From: JAAZKI01 sp012799905
GTDB taxonomy: Bacteria > Verrucomicrobiota > Lentisphaeria > Oligosphaerales > Oligosphaeraceae
Reading direction: 5' to 3'
Assembly (NCBI GenBank): GCA_050949415.1
Contig: JBMNFR010000013.1
Coordinates: 185,748-249,747, forward strand
DNA length: 64,000 bases
Positions 54,843 to 62,932 of this stretch are shown here, in pieces (within the stretch, counting starts at the first letter, position 1; each line of letters starts with the position of its first letter). Under the pieces are notes generated by a model. The model was not told the origin of the DNA. It saw nothing but the letters and a program-made list of their open reading frames with translations, and made no database searches. The position numbers were made by a program, and so were the translations under genes.

Positions 54843-57155
54843 ATGTACAACCAAAATCCTATTCTCAACCTAAGCACGCCTGAGCATTTCAAAGGGAATA
54901 TTCAAAAATTTCTAGCCGATTTGCTAAATGACCCTGATTTAATAATTCATAATCGAACACCAGCTGGAGAGTCCCTACAGGTCTTGGTAACTCTATGCCT
55001 GATGATAGAAGCACGGATTATAGAATCATATAAAACCAAGGATCGTGAAATTTTAAACGCGTTTGAAAAAAATAATGACCGCTACAGGCAGATGATTATA
55101 GATAAGCAAATCAAAGGAGAAGAAAATATAGATTATAGAAAAGCAAAACCACCTGCTTCATTCTTTCATGGCGTACATCTAGGACCAAATAGATCAAAAT
55201 ATGATACAATGCCAAAATCTTCCAGCTATTACGGTTCTATGGATGATTATATCAGTAATAGAATCGGATGCAAAATGTTGATTGTATATAAAGGTACTTA
55301 CAAAAAAACATGGAATCAAGTAATAACATCTTTCGCTTCGAAATATAATCTCCCCAATTATGATTTTTTTGATGTGGAATCGACATTCAGTAAAGAGATA
55401 GGAATGGAATTTGATTATTTCTATTATGCTGAAGATCAACCCCAGATTGATTTATTATATGACCACTTAATTGATACAGAGACAGCTATATCTTATCCCA
55501 AATTAAATACTTTTGAATCAAAAATAGATCAATTTTTTCCTATTTATAACCAAGAGGTTATCTGTAAAAACCCAAACGCACATATATTCATTGTAGAATC
55601 AAATATCGATGCTAAAAATTTTAATATAAACACAAGAATGAAATGCAATGATAAAATCAAGCAGGATATTATTGATTCCTTAGACCGTTATGAAAAGTAT
55701 ATTACTAATATGAATAAATATCTTGTGGACGAATATTACAGACATAGAGATGACCAAAAAGTTCGTTACAATGAAATCCTCTATACCCCTTTAGGTGATG
55801 CTAAAAATGCAGTCAATGAAATGAGATTTCGTACAGAGCATCGATATGACAAAGATGTGCCAGTAATATTTACTTCTTATATTGGGGAACACCCAATATT
55901 TATCCCATATTCAGATTGGAGCTGCCTACAAGACCATAAGGTTTTTTATGTATTAAAAAGAAAAGATGATTATCTTGAAAAAATGGTCAACATTCATAAG
56001 ACATTATCAAAATTTGAATCAGATAATATACATTATGTGATTTTTGATGATAATGTTACTGGAATTGACCCCAATGACGCTGGAATTGAAGTCTTAACAA
56101 CAACAGAAGCTCTTGTCAGAGCAAATAAAATGGATATTTGTTTAACCAACTTGAACCTACATGAGCAAGCGAAAATATATCAAAATAGAAGATCCAAAAA
56201 ACGGGATGATTTCATCGTAGATGACATAATTGATCGAAAGTCTATTCTTTTAATATCAGCAAAATCAGGAGTCGGAAAAAGTCTGTTTGCCCTTAACCTT
56301 GGCTATGCTGTAGCACAGAAAGGAAGTCTGATCTGTGATTGGAAAGTTACCAGGCAGGCAAAAGTTTTATACATAGGCGATGATGAACTTGATAATAAAA
56401 CATTGAGGAAACATTTGGAAAAATTCGATAAATTATATCGATGCAAAGAGAATCAATGCAAAGAGAATCGAAAAAACTTCGAATATAAGCAAGTAAGAGG
56501 TTTTAACTTGTTGACCGAGGAACACAGAGCAGAAATACATGACTATCTCAATGAATCACTGTTAAATATTGAACCAAAGGGAAACCCAGTTGAAATCCTG
56601 ATTCTAGATAGTCTTAATAAGTTGTGCCCAGGTGCCGAGACCGAAGCAAAATGGCCGAATTTTTACCAATGGCTACGTGAATTACAAGATGATTTTAATA
56701 ATCTTTCAGTCATCCTAATCCATCATGCTCCGAAAAGCAAAGACTCGCGATACTCTGGAACCAGCAAAATCGAAAATGACGTTGATGTACATATACATCT
56801 CAGGCGTAATTCTCGAAAATCAACTAAAGAAACAGTTTATCAAAAGGAAGTTATTCCATATTTGATTAATGTTGAAAAAAACAGGAGAGCACCTTTAGAC
56901 CCCAGGGAGCATGAATATAATTTAGAATGGGGAACTAAACCAAGATGGGTTAGTAAGTATGATGATGTACTAATATGGAGAGGGATGGAACATGAGAAGA
57001 AACTCGAACTAATAATTGATTACAGAAAGACCAAGACAGCAAAGGAAATCGGCAAGATATTCAATGTGTCACATAAAACCATCGAAAAGTTTGTCTTTGA
57101 GAATAGGGATAGAATACCTACACTCCAACCAGGAAAGCGTAGAGTAAAAAAGTAA
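54843..57155 (+). CDS. RepA-like AAA ATPase with large unknown N-terminal domain
   Basis: This 770-residue protein has two parts. Residues about 465-700 are a RecA-fold ATPase of the AAA_25/RepA helicase type: Walker A AKSGVGKS (473-480), Walker B ILILD (585-589), and a sensor region VILIHHAPKSKDSRYSGT with NDVDVHIHLRR. A C-terminal HTH (TAKEIGKIFNVSHKTIEKF) may bind DNA. Residues 1-460, rich in Asp, Tyr and Lys, match nothing I recognise. In plasmids and integrative elements such ATPases act as replicative helicases or loaders. Codon use is strongly AT-biased, unlike the host backbone, so recent transfer is likely. It precedes a Gp2-like gene and an excisionase-like gene. Confidence 0.75.
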   Translation: MYNQNPILNLSTPEHFKGNIQKFLADLLNDPDLIIHNRTPAGESLQVLVTLCLMIEARIIESYKTKDREILNAFEKNNDRYRQMIIDKQIKGEENIDYRKAKPPASFFHGVHLGPNRSKYDTMPKSSSYYGSMDDYISNRIGCKMLIVYKGTYKKTWNQVITSFASKYNLPNYDFFDVESTFSKEIGMEFDYFYYAEDQPQIDLLYDHLIDTETAISYPKLNTFESKIDQFFPIYNQEVICKNPNAHIFIVESNIDAKNFNINTRMKCNDKIKQDIIDSLDRYEKYITNMNKYLVDEYYRHRDDQKVRYNEILYTPLGDAKNAVNEMRFRTEHRYDKDVPVIFTSYIGEHPIFIPYSDWSCLQDHKVFYVLKRKDDYLEKMVNIHKTLSKFESDNIHYVIFDDNVTGIDPNDAGIEVLTTTEALVRANKMDICLTNLNLHEQAKIYQNRRSKKRDDFIVDDIIDRKSILLISAKSGVGKSLFALNLGYAVAQKGSLICDWKVTRQAKVLYIGDDELDNKTLRKHLEKFDKLYRCKENQCKENRKNFEYKQVRGFNLLTEEHRAEIHDYLNESLLNIEPKGNPVEILILDSLNKLCPGAETEAKWPNFYQWLRELQDDFNNLSVILIHHAPKSKDSRYSGTSKIENDVDVHIHLRRNSRKSTKETVYQKEVIPYLINVEKNRRAPLDPREHEYNLEWGTKPRWVSKYDDVLIWRGMEHEKKLELIIDYRKTKTAKEIGKIFNVSHKTIEKFVFENRDRIPTLQPGKRRVKK

Positions 57156-57190
57156 TGCTACTGATAAGTACAGGCTCTGATTAGAATTAT

Positions 57191-57405
57191 CTCGGACATA
57201 ATTTAGGTGTCGATATATTTGTATTGTCCGAGTTAATATCCAGCACTAGTTGAAGGTGCATCATCATTTTCATAAAGCTATTATTGTAATGCTAATATTT
57301 ATATTTATGAGTTATAGATAAATATTAATAGTAAAATAAATAATAATAATGATAAATATATAGTGATATTATTTATATATAGTAATTTTAATGATTTAAT
57401 ATTAA
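57191..57405. other. AT-rich intergenic region, possible origin
   Basis: Between the ATPase and Gp2-like genes lies a 250-bp stretch with no gene. It opens with CTCGGACA (57191-57198) pairing with TGTCCGAG (57225-57232). A very A/T-rich run with repeated TAATAATAATGATAAATA-like and TATTTATA words (57290-57400) follows. A hairpin plus AT-rich melting region beside replication-type genes would suit a replication or transfer origin. The sequence alone does not prove it. Confidence 0.35.
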
Positions 57406-57525
57406 GTGTTTAGAATATTATATGTGCTTTGTATTGTGTTTGATGAAAGATATTTAATTTATAATATTCATACAAAGTATCATAACAAGAATAACTTAAA
57501 TAATCAACTACGGAGAATTACACTC

Positions 57526-58107
57526 ATGAAAAACGATATTACAGCAAACGAATACCAGGGAATGTCGATCAATAACCAACATGGTGGATGTGATGTGAAT
57601 ATTTTGAACAGATTATTCGATATCAACAAATATGTATCTGATAAAAGAAAAAGAATATGCTTTACTGTTTTGACCTTTACTTTCCCAGCTGATAATTATT
57701 ATCCCGACCAGAATAATCTATTCGTTGGTTTCCTGGATTCATTCATAACCCATTTACGTAGGAAGGGACTTGACCCTCAATACCTATGGGCAAGAGAGTT
57801 AAAAGATGACAATTACCATTCTCATTATCATTTAGCCCTATGGACAGATGGATACAAAGACCGCTGTATTTACGATTCATATCTACTGGCAAGGACATTA
57901 TGGTGTAAAAGATTGCTCATACCTGAATCTGATGGCTATGTCCATTACAACAAGTCAACACCTCAATTGCACCTTGACTCCAATAACCCTGACTATACAG
58001 AAAAATACCAGGAAATGGTATATTGGGGAAGCTACTTGTGTAAATGCGAACAGAAGGGCAATCTAACTGAACATCATCGGAATTGGTCAAGTTCAAGGTT
58101 GTGTTAA
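57526..58107 (+). CDS. Inovirus Gp2-like replication-type protein
   Basis: This 193-residue protein resembles the YagK/YfjJ C-terminal or inovirus Gp2 family. The core block is LDPQYLWARELKDDNYHSHYHLALWTDGY, with His98, His100 and His102 forming an H-x-H-x-H string like the metal-binding motif of HUH rolling-circle enzymes. The later RLLIPESDGYVHY and EKYQEMVYWGSYLCKCEQKG segments also fit. No obvious catalytic tyrosine motif was identified. ATG 57526 is chosen for its GGAG and family-like start; the frame is open 40 codons further up. It is probably involved in element replication or phage-related functions. Confidence 0.7.
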   Translation: MKNDITANEYQGMSINNQHGGCDVNILNRLFDINKYVSDKRKRICFTVLTFTFPADNYYPDQNNLFVGFLDSFITHLRRKGLDPQYLWARELKDDNYHSHYHLALWTDGYKDRCIYDSYLLARTLWCKRLLIPESDGYVHYNKSTPQLHLDSNNPDYTEKYQEMVYWGSYLCKCEQKGNLTEHHRNWSSSRLC

Positions 58108-58114
58108 TAATTAA

Positions 58115-58163
58115 TTGACATGTTTATCCTATGTCGAAAATATCAATTCCATTACATAGGGTA
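58115..58163 (+). promoter_or_regulatory. Promoter with operator-like inverted repeat before the excisionase-like gene
   Basis: TTGACA (58115-58120) is a consensus -35 box. It is followed by an inverted repeat, TATCCTATGT (58125-58134) and ACATAGGGTA (58154-58163), which brackets the expected -10 region and ends just before the ATG at 58169. The arrangement suggests autorepression by the HTH protein encoded immediately downstream. Confidence 0.5.
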
Positions 58164-58168
58164 AAAAC

Positions 58169-58489
58169 ATGAATATAGAACTAAGATACTCCACTATCAC
58201 CTTATTAGCAGCGATATTAAAGCCATGGGTAGATAACAACGTCATCAGTACGACAGAATTAAATTACATAATCAGCAATCTAAAACACTTAGAAGCCAAG
58301 AATGATTTTCTTCCAAATGTTATTCCTAAGCTCATAACGCAGCAGGAAGCAGCCAATATGCTTGGCGTAGGACTAAGCCATTTCAAGAAAATGGAGAAAG
58401 AAGGACAATTCAGTTTCAAAAGGCGAATGGTAGGAACAGCTGTTAGATATCGAAATACTGATATACACAAATACATAAACTCTGACTAG
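58169..58489 (+). CDS. AlpA/excisionase-like helix-turn-helix protein
   Basis: This 106-residue protein has a C-terminal winged HTH of the HTH_17/excisionase type: LITQQEAANMLGVGLSHFKKMEKEGQFSFKRRMVGTAVRYRNTDIHKYI (positions about 56-104, read in parts). Residues 1-55 form a short helical extension. Such proteins act as recombination directionality factors or regulators of integrase and replication genes. It follows the Gp2-like gene by 61 bp and has its own promoter/operator. AT-biased codons match the other island genes. Confidence 0.8.
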   Translation: MNIELRYSTITLLAAILKPWVDNNVISTTELNYIISNLKHLEAKNDFLPNVIPKLITQQEAANMLGVGLSHFKKMEKEGQFSFKRRMVGTAVRYRNTDIHKYINSD

Positions 58490-59120
58490 GTAAAAAATAA
58501 CATATTTCGGACATGTGATAGAGGTTGAGATGCAGCCTCATTGTTACGTAAGCGTCCATTCAGGTCATATAGCCGACGTCGAATCTTGCATTACAGTAAC
58601 TCCAATACGGGAAAAAGTCACCCCCCGCGCTGACCGCGCTGCGGATGGCTTTTCCCGGCATGCTCTTTGATAATCAGTCTTGCTTCGCCTGCGGCTTCCA
58701 CTAGTGCGGCAGCTGGGTGTCGATGTCCTTGTCTGGGGTGGTTGCCAGCCTGGGGAGGACGTCAATTGTCGGCATCGCTTTGTAATGGCGCGAATTTGAC
58801 GGTTTAGAATGGCGGACGCTGCCAGCATGTTCAGAGGCGCTTCTGCAGGTAATTCTGCATTTCCCTGTGTTTTTTCTTGAAAAGGGCTTAAAAAAGAGAC
58901 TTTTCTTCCTTCTGGCGCTTCCTCTGCCTGTCCTTCTGCCCTTTTCTTCTGAGCTTCAAAATCAAAGTCCACGTCGTTCTGCCTTTGCCTCCCTTCTGCT
59001 CCTTCTTCCCAGAATGGAGGTGTCGGAAGGCCGTAGTTTGCTCTTGGCGCTGGCGAAACGGCCATTTTGAGTCTACACTCTGTCGGTAACATTGGGGCTT
59101 GACAGACTGAGGATTCACAT
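58490..59120. other. Remnant-rich region between the AT-rich block and the IS21-like element
   Basis: Base composition returns to GC-rich after about 58560. Frames on both strands are open for 180 codons or so but are low-complexity, lack ribosome-binding sites and contradict one another, so I do not call them genes. The only recognisable piece is an IS66-like tail at 58674-58775. A TTGACA box at 59101-59106 may serve the small zinc protein gene that follows. Confidence 0.5.
58674..58775 (-). pseudogene. Possible IS66 transposase C-terminal remnant
   Basis: On the minus strand a short frame reads MPTIDVLPRLATTPDKDID, then TQLPH, an in-frame TAG, and WKPQAKQD before TGA. The pattern IDVLPRL-DI-LLPH-WKP fits the DDE_Tnp_IS66_C tail, where Arg or Gln would occupy the stop position. 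Nothing upstream continues the transposase. It is most likely a decayed IS fragment, though the match is short. Confidence 0.35.
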
Positions 59121-59600
59121 ATGGCCACCTATACATGCTGCGCCTGTGGCGACCTGTTCGAGCCGGAGCCGCACAACAAACATCACCAGAGATACTGCGG
59201 CAAACCCGGCTGCCAGGCCGAGCGGCAGAGGCGGAAGCGCCAAAAGCACTACCATAGAAAGCGGAAAGACCAGGCGTTCCGCCTGTCCGAGGCGGAACGA
59301 CAGAGGCAGCGGCGCCTCAACAAGAAGACGGCGGCCATGGGCGGGCAGGAGACCACTGCGGCGGCGCCGGCGGCTATGCCACCGCCAAAGCCAGCTGTGC
59401 AGCCAAAGCCTTTCGACTTTCCGATTGCAGATCTCGTTGTCGGTATGGTCTCGCAAATTTCGGCGTGCTCGGCCACCTCTGAACTGCACCGCGTCTGCAT
59501 GCGCCTTGCCGAGGAAGGCCGACGCTTCCTGATCATGGACCGGCCAGGCCAGTCGCCGCCAGAAGATCTGCCAGGGCATTCTCCGCCGCCTCCAAGATGA
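59121..59600 (+). CDS. IS-associated zinc-ribbon protein
   Basis: This 159-residue protein has an N-terminal zinc-binding block: CCACGDLFEPEPHNKHHQRYC followed by GKPGCQAE (shown in two parts), giving CxxC...C...C with several His. A strongly basic stretch (RQRRKRQKHYHRKRKDQ) follows. The remainder is proline/alanine-rich with a helical LHRVCMRLAEEG segment. Small proteins with this Cys/His pattern accompany IS elements in PVC and other bacteria; their function is unknown. GAGG lies eight bases before the ATG. Its 3' half is antisense to the abnormal C-terminal extension of the transposase gene, so the local arrangement is probably rearranged. Confidence 0.55.
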   Translation: MATYTCCACGDLFEPEPHNKHHQRYCGKPGCQAERQRRKRQKHYHRKRKDQAFRLSEAERQRQRRLNKKTAAMGGQETTAAAPAAMPPPKPAVQPKPFDFPIADLVVGMVSQISACSATSELHRVCMRLAEEGRRFLIMDRPGQSPPEDLPGHSPPPPR

Positions 59601-61078
59601 GTTCCGTGCCCCACCGCCGCTCCCGCGTACGTCACCGCCGTTCCCGCGTACGTCACCGCCGTTCCCGCGTACGTCACCGCCGCCTTCCGCATCCGTGCCA
59701 TTTCCTCCGCCCATGCCTTGGCGCCTTCCCCGATTTCCGCTCCGATGCGGCTGGACAGCCAGCTGCCGCCCTGCTCAGGCCCCCAGGTCTTCTCGGCCGG
59801 AACGTGCCCGCGGAGCGTGGACGTCTTCCCTTTGGGCGTGACGGTGTGGATGCACAGCTCTTCCTGGCCGTCGTTCAGGATGGTGACGACTCGGCCGTCG
59901 TATCTGACCCAGACCTCGCGTCCCGTGTATTCGGGCGGAACTGAATAATAGGCGCCCATGACTTCGACATGGCCATCGCTGTGGACCTTCCTCCGGGATT
60001 CGCTGAAGCAGGGGAAGATCATCGGCGGCAGGGGCTGCAGGTATGGCTTCTCCTCGGCGTACATGTCGATGACGTGGCGTTTCTCGGTGCCGTGAAAGCG
60101 GTGGTCCGACACGTTTCCCTGCCATTTCCAGAGGAACCCGTTCTGTTCGTTGATCGCATCGAACCGGCGGCCCTTGAGAGCATTGTCCTGGACATACCCG
60201 ACCGTGTTCTCGACCCTGCCCTTGTGCCGCGGCATCCCCGGGCGGCAGGGAAGCACGCACGTGTCGTAGTGACGGGCGAAGGATGCCAGCATGGGGTTCA
60301 GGACGGGATCGTACAGGTCGGCCTTGGTGACGCCGGCCTTGAGGTTGTCGATGACAAGGGTGGCGGGGACCCCGCCAAAATAGATGAAGGCGTTTTCAAT
60401 GCCGCGGATGAAGCTCTGGGTATCCTGGCGATAATGGACCTCGCAATAGATTCGGCGGCTGTAGCTGAGAGTGCAGCACAGAAGCCAGGTCTTGCGTAGG
60501 CGCCCGCGGTCGTCATAGACAGGCGCTCCAGTACCGTAATCGACCTGCATCTCCATGCCCGGTTCCTTGCGCAGGCGGCGGAAGGGAACAGGGGGAGCGG
60601 TCCGGCCAAGGTGGCGAAGGTATCTTTTCACACTGGCGTAGCTGCCGGAAAAGGCGAAATCATCCTGTAAGTCCTGGAAGATGCGACGGCCGGAAAGTCC
60701 CATGGCCAGCTCTTGCCGGATGAAGTCGGCATGGGGGGCGCAAAGCGACCGGGCGTCAGCTTCCGGCGCCGGCGGGACGGCACCGGTCGGCGTTTCAGAC
60801 CCGTGGGTCGCATCAGGCACGAAAGGATGATTTTCAAACTGAGCCACCCCGTGGGTCGCTTGTGGCTCATTTTGCCCGTCCGGGCCAGCCGGCACCCCGT
60901 GGGTCGCATGGTCTGAAACTGAGCCACCCCCGACCGGGGCCCCGGGTGTTTTGCCCGCATAACGGGCCACGGTGTTGCGGCTGACGCCCAGTTCACGGGC
61001 TATCCGGCGTTGGCTGGCACCCTGCCGGTAGAGCTGTTGTATTCGTTCTATCACGTTCACCTGCTTGATGTTAGCCAT
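59249..61078 (-). CDS. IS21-family IstA-like transposase with abnormal C-terminus
   Basis: This 609-residue frame shows an N-terminal HTH (IQQLYRQGASQRRIARELGVSRNTVARYAG) and a DDE catalytic core: Asp180 in MQVDYGTG, Asp244 in LVIDNLKAGV and Glu290 in HKGRVENTVGYV. These are typical of IstA integrases. Residues about 53-95 are an unusual linker with three ATHG repeats encoded by copies of the element's own terminal motif. After about residue 480 the frame passes through a 21-bp tandem repeat. It then runs antisense to another gene, so the natural C-terminus is probably lost. AAGGAGG precedes the ATG. Confidence 0.8.
   Translation of the reverse strand: MANIKQVNVIERIQQLYRQGASQRRIARELGVSRNTVARYAGKTPGAPVGGGSVSDHATHGVPAGPDGQNEPQATHGVAQFENHPFVPDATHGSETPTGAVPPAPEADARSLCAPHADFIRQELAMGLSGRRIFQDLQDDFAFSGSYASVKRYLRHLGRTAPPVPFRRLRKEPGMEMQVDYGTGAPVYDDRGRLRKTWLLCCTLSYSRRIYCEVHYRQDTQSFIRGIENAFIYFGGVPATLVIDNLKAGVTKADLYDPVLNPMLASFARHYDTCVLPCRPGMPRHKGRVENTVGYVQDNALKGRRFDAINEQNGFLWKWQGNVSDHRFHGTEKRHVIDMYAEEKPYLQPLPPMIFPCFSESRRKVHSDGHVEVMGAYYSVPPEYTGREVWVRYDGRVVTILNDGQEELCIHTVTPKGKTSTLRGHVPAEKTWGPEQGGSWLSSRIGAEIGEGAKAWAEEMARMRKAAVTYAGTAVTYAGTAVTYAGAAVGHGTHLGGGGECPGRSSGGDWPGRSMIRKRRPSSARRMQTRCSSEVAEHAEICETIPTTRSAIGKSKGFGCTAGFGGGIAAGAAAVVSCPPMAAVFLLRRRCLCRSASDRRNAWSFRFLW
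59612..59682. repeat. 21-bp tandem repeat in the transposase 3' region
   Basis: Three full copies and a partial fourth of a 21-bp unit beginning CACCGCCGTTCCCGCGTACG run head to tail. On the minus strand they encode repeated VTYAGTA heptapeptides. The length of 21 bp keeps the frame, as in a coding minisatellite. Confidence 0.85.
60806..60931 (-). repeat. Terminal-repeat-like motifs inside the transposase coding sequence
   Basis: Three GGGTCGC cores (near 60806, 60853 and 60901) and their AAACTGAGCCACC or TGGCTCA partners lie within the coding region for residues 53-95. They match the two motifs at the element's right terminus but in the opposite orientation. Translated, they give the repeated ATHG peptide. 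Confidence 0.7.
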
Positions 61079-61140
61079 TTGCTACCTCCTTTGTTCTTCA
61101 AGTGGCAAAAAAGGTAATATATGGCATGTTCCTGTTTGCA

Positions 61141-61195
61141 GGTGGCTCAGTTTGGATGCGACCCTCTACTGGCTCAGTTTATGCGACCCGTGACA
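61141..61195 (-). repeat. IS21-like terminal tandem repeats
   Basis: On the minus strand the terminus reads TGTCACGGG and then two copies of the composite motif GGGTCGCAT...AAACTGAGCCA (61170-61189 and 61141-61164), 26-29 bp apart. A TGT start and multiple subterminal repeats are typical of IS21-family ends. The first copy supplies the stop codon of the truncated HD-Hsp90 gene. Confidence 0.7.
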
Positions 61196-62721
61196 ATGAC
61201 CAAAGGAAGGCCCCATTCTCTGCCTTGCCCATAGTCCTTGCGTGTCATGATGGTGATTCTGTCACCGAGCATGAAACAAGACATGAAGCCAATGCCGAAT
61301 TTGGAACAAGGATCGAAATCATTGCCTGACTGCTTCAGGCGATTCCTTTCTTGCTCGAAGATGGGCGATCTATAGTAGCTTCTCTCAATCTGCACGAAGT
61401 GGTTCTGAATAATATTCTCATCCATGCCTACGCCATTGTCAACACACTGAAGAACTTCAAAACCATCCGAATCAACGTAATGCCGAAAATCGACCCGTCC
61501 TTCGTCCCATTCAGTCCCTCCCTCCCTGAAAAGTGCCTTCCGATAGCGAAGAGCGTCGAGGGAGTTCTGTAGCAATTCGCGAATACACAGGTGTTCTCCT
61601 CCGTAGAGATTATCCATCATAAGAAGACGAACAATCTCATTTCGCGAAAGGCTGAATTCGAGGTCGTGAACACGGTATGCATTGTCCAGCGGTCCAATCC
61701 TTGAGCGGTCTACTTTGGAAGGAAGACGAAGTTGATATGGTTTGATGTTCTGAGGCTGATTCTGACAGATGGCCTGGCAAGCCGTTAGTTCTGCATCGAT
61801 CCAATCCATATACATCCTAGCAGCTGACTCGTATGCGGGATGAGAGCATCTGATCGTGAACCGGATGAGTTTGTCTGATATCGACCAGCCTTCGACTGAA
61901 CGGTGTTTCTCCCATTCTTGAATGCTGACGCCTGAAGTGAAGTGAATATTCTTTAGTAGCACCTCAGGAGTTCGGTCTCGGTCGAAATCAAGTAGATCTG
62001 CGATTCGGAGCACAGCAGCAAGGAAGGGAAGGTTGACGGTAAATCTTCCCACCTGTTCATCGTAATGGAATCCGTTGGCAGGGGTAAGATCGTCGCTCGA
62101 TAGTGTATGGGATAAGCAGAGCTTTCCCAATATCGAGGAAAGGGCTACCCCTTGGACCTCCAAACGCTTGTCGCTTTGATACGATGAGACAATTTCGGCA
62201 GATCTACGACCATGGGTGCTGCGCAGGAAGCCAGTCAACATCGCCCTGTCCAATTCTGCCAGGCGAGATGATAGAGTCTTTCGTCGCTCCTCGTCCACAT
62301 GGGGCGACGCCATTTGGGAAACAGTTTCTCCATAGTTCGGGTGCTCGATGAGCCAGTTGTCTTTGAACAGCCGAAAGTTCTCGTTCTGCTCTATAGAAGC
62401 AATCTCACTCTTCTGTGGCACCATCCCTTGATCGTGGAAGAAAGCTGACAGGATCAGAAGTGCCATCTCCACGGTGTTAAGTTGGTTGAGGTCTGATCCT
62501 AATACATATGCCATAAGCTCAGTGACTCTTAGCAGGTGACGGTCGTCATGCAGGGTGTATTGAGGGGCGTAGGCAGGCATGGCTTTCATGCGGTCAGTAG
62601 CTTCCTGGCAGAGCGACACAATATTTTGTGCGATGGCGTTGGCATTGGCGTCAGAGCTTTCCGACAGAGCACGCCACAGGCTTGTTTCTTCCACTTTGTC
62701 TATCTGTATGATTCGTGACAT
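61174..62721 (-). pseudogene. HD-domain/Hsp90-type ATPase, 3' end cut off by an IS element
   Basis: The frame encodes 515 residues. An HD-type domain occupies about 50-330 (LHDDRHLLRVTELM with His58/His62, and SAFFHDQGMV with His96-Asp97). A GHKL/Hsp90-type ATPase follows: ELLQNSLDA (382-390), DNGVGMDENI (428-437), KFGIGFMSCF (474-483). The last native residues are about GLPLVIV; the final TGRIN and the stop come from the IS terminal repeat. Any middle or C-terminal domain is lost. Proteins of this kind are scattered in variable genome regions and are suspected defence or stress factors. The start ATG 62721 is supported by GAGAA. Confidence 0.72.
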
Positions 62722-62806
62722 GGGCTATTCTCACGCATGAGCTGTGTCGCTCTCACTGGTTGGCAGAATGAATAAGTCTGTTGCGCTGTGCCTGACCACC
62801 TGTAAT

Positions 62807-62932
62807 TCAGGCGGGCAGGGGGATCATGATTGATGTCATGCACTTGGGACACTCGGTCACTTGGTCAATCATGACCGAGGGTACTTCAAGTGAATGGCTA
62901 TACTTTGGGCAATTAAATTTTACGTCGGACAT
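62807..62932 (-). CDS. 41-residue zinc-ribbon-like protein
   Basis: This very short gene, found by reading the minus strand, has GGAGAGG five bases before the ATG at 62932. The product begins VKFNCPKYSHSLEVP and continues VTECPKCMTSIMIPLPA. This is the layout of the small zinc-ribbon proteins common in Lentisphaerota (KF-CP-C-LEV, then V-CP-C-IPLP). The second cysteine is replaced by Tyr, so only three metal ligands remain. It lies 85 bp upstream of the HD-Hsp90 gene on the same strand, possibly in one operon. Confidence 0.55.
   Translation of the reverse strand: MSDVKFNCPKYSHSLEVPSVMIDQVTECPKCMTSIMIPLPA

Larger units (their letters stand above)
59121..61195. mobile_element. IS21-like element, partial, left boundary unresolved
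   Basis: The right boundary is set by the minus-strand terminus TGTCACGGGTCGC, ending at 61195. Two tandem terminal motifs lie inside it. The element carries an IstA-like transposase gene. The partner ATPase gene istB is missing, and the left terminus was not found, so the element is truncated or chimeric. It interrupts the HD-Hsp90-type gene on its right. Confidence 0.6.

Noticed and set aside
58565..59128. 188-codon minus-strand frame and its plus-strand counterpart at 58867-59070
   Set aside because: Both are low-complexity, overlap each other, and show no ribosome site or domain. Only the short IS66-like tail was kept.
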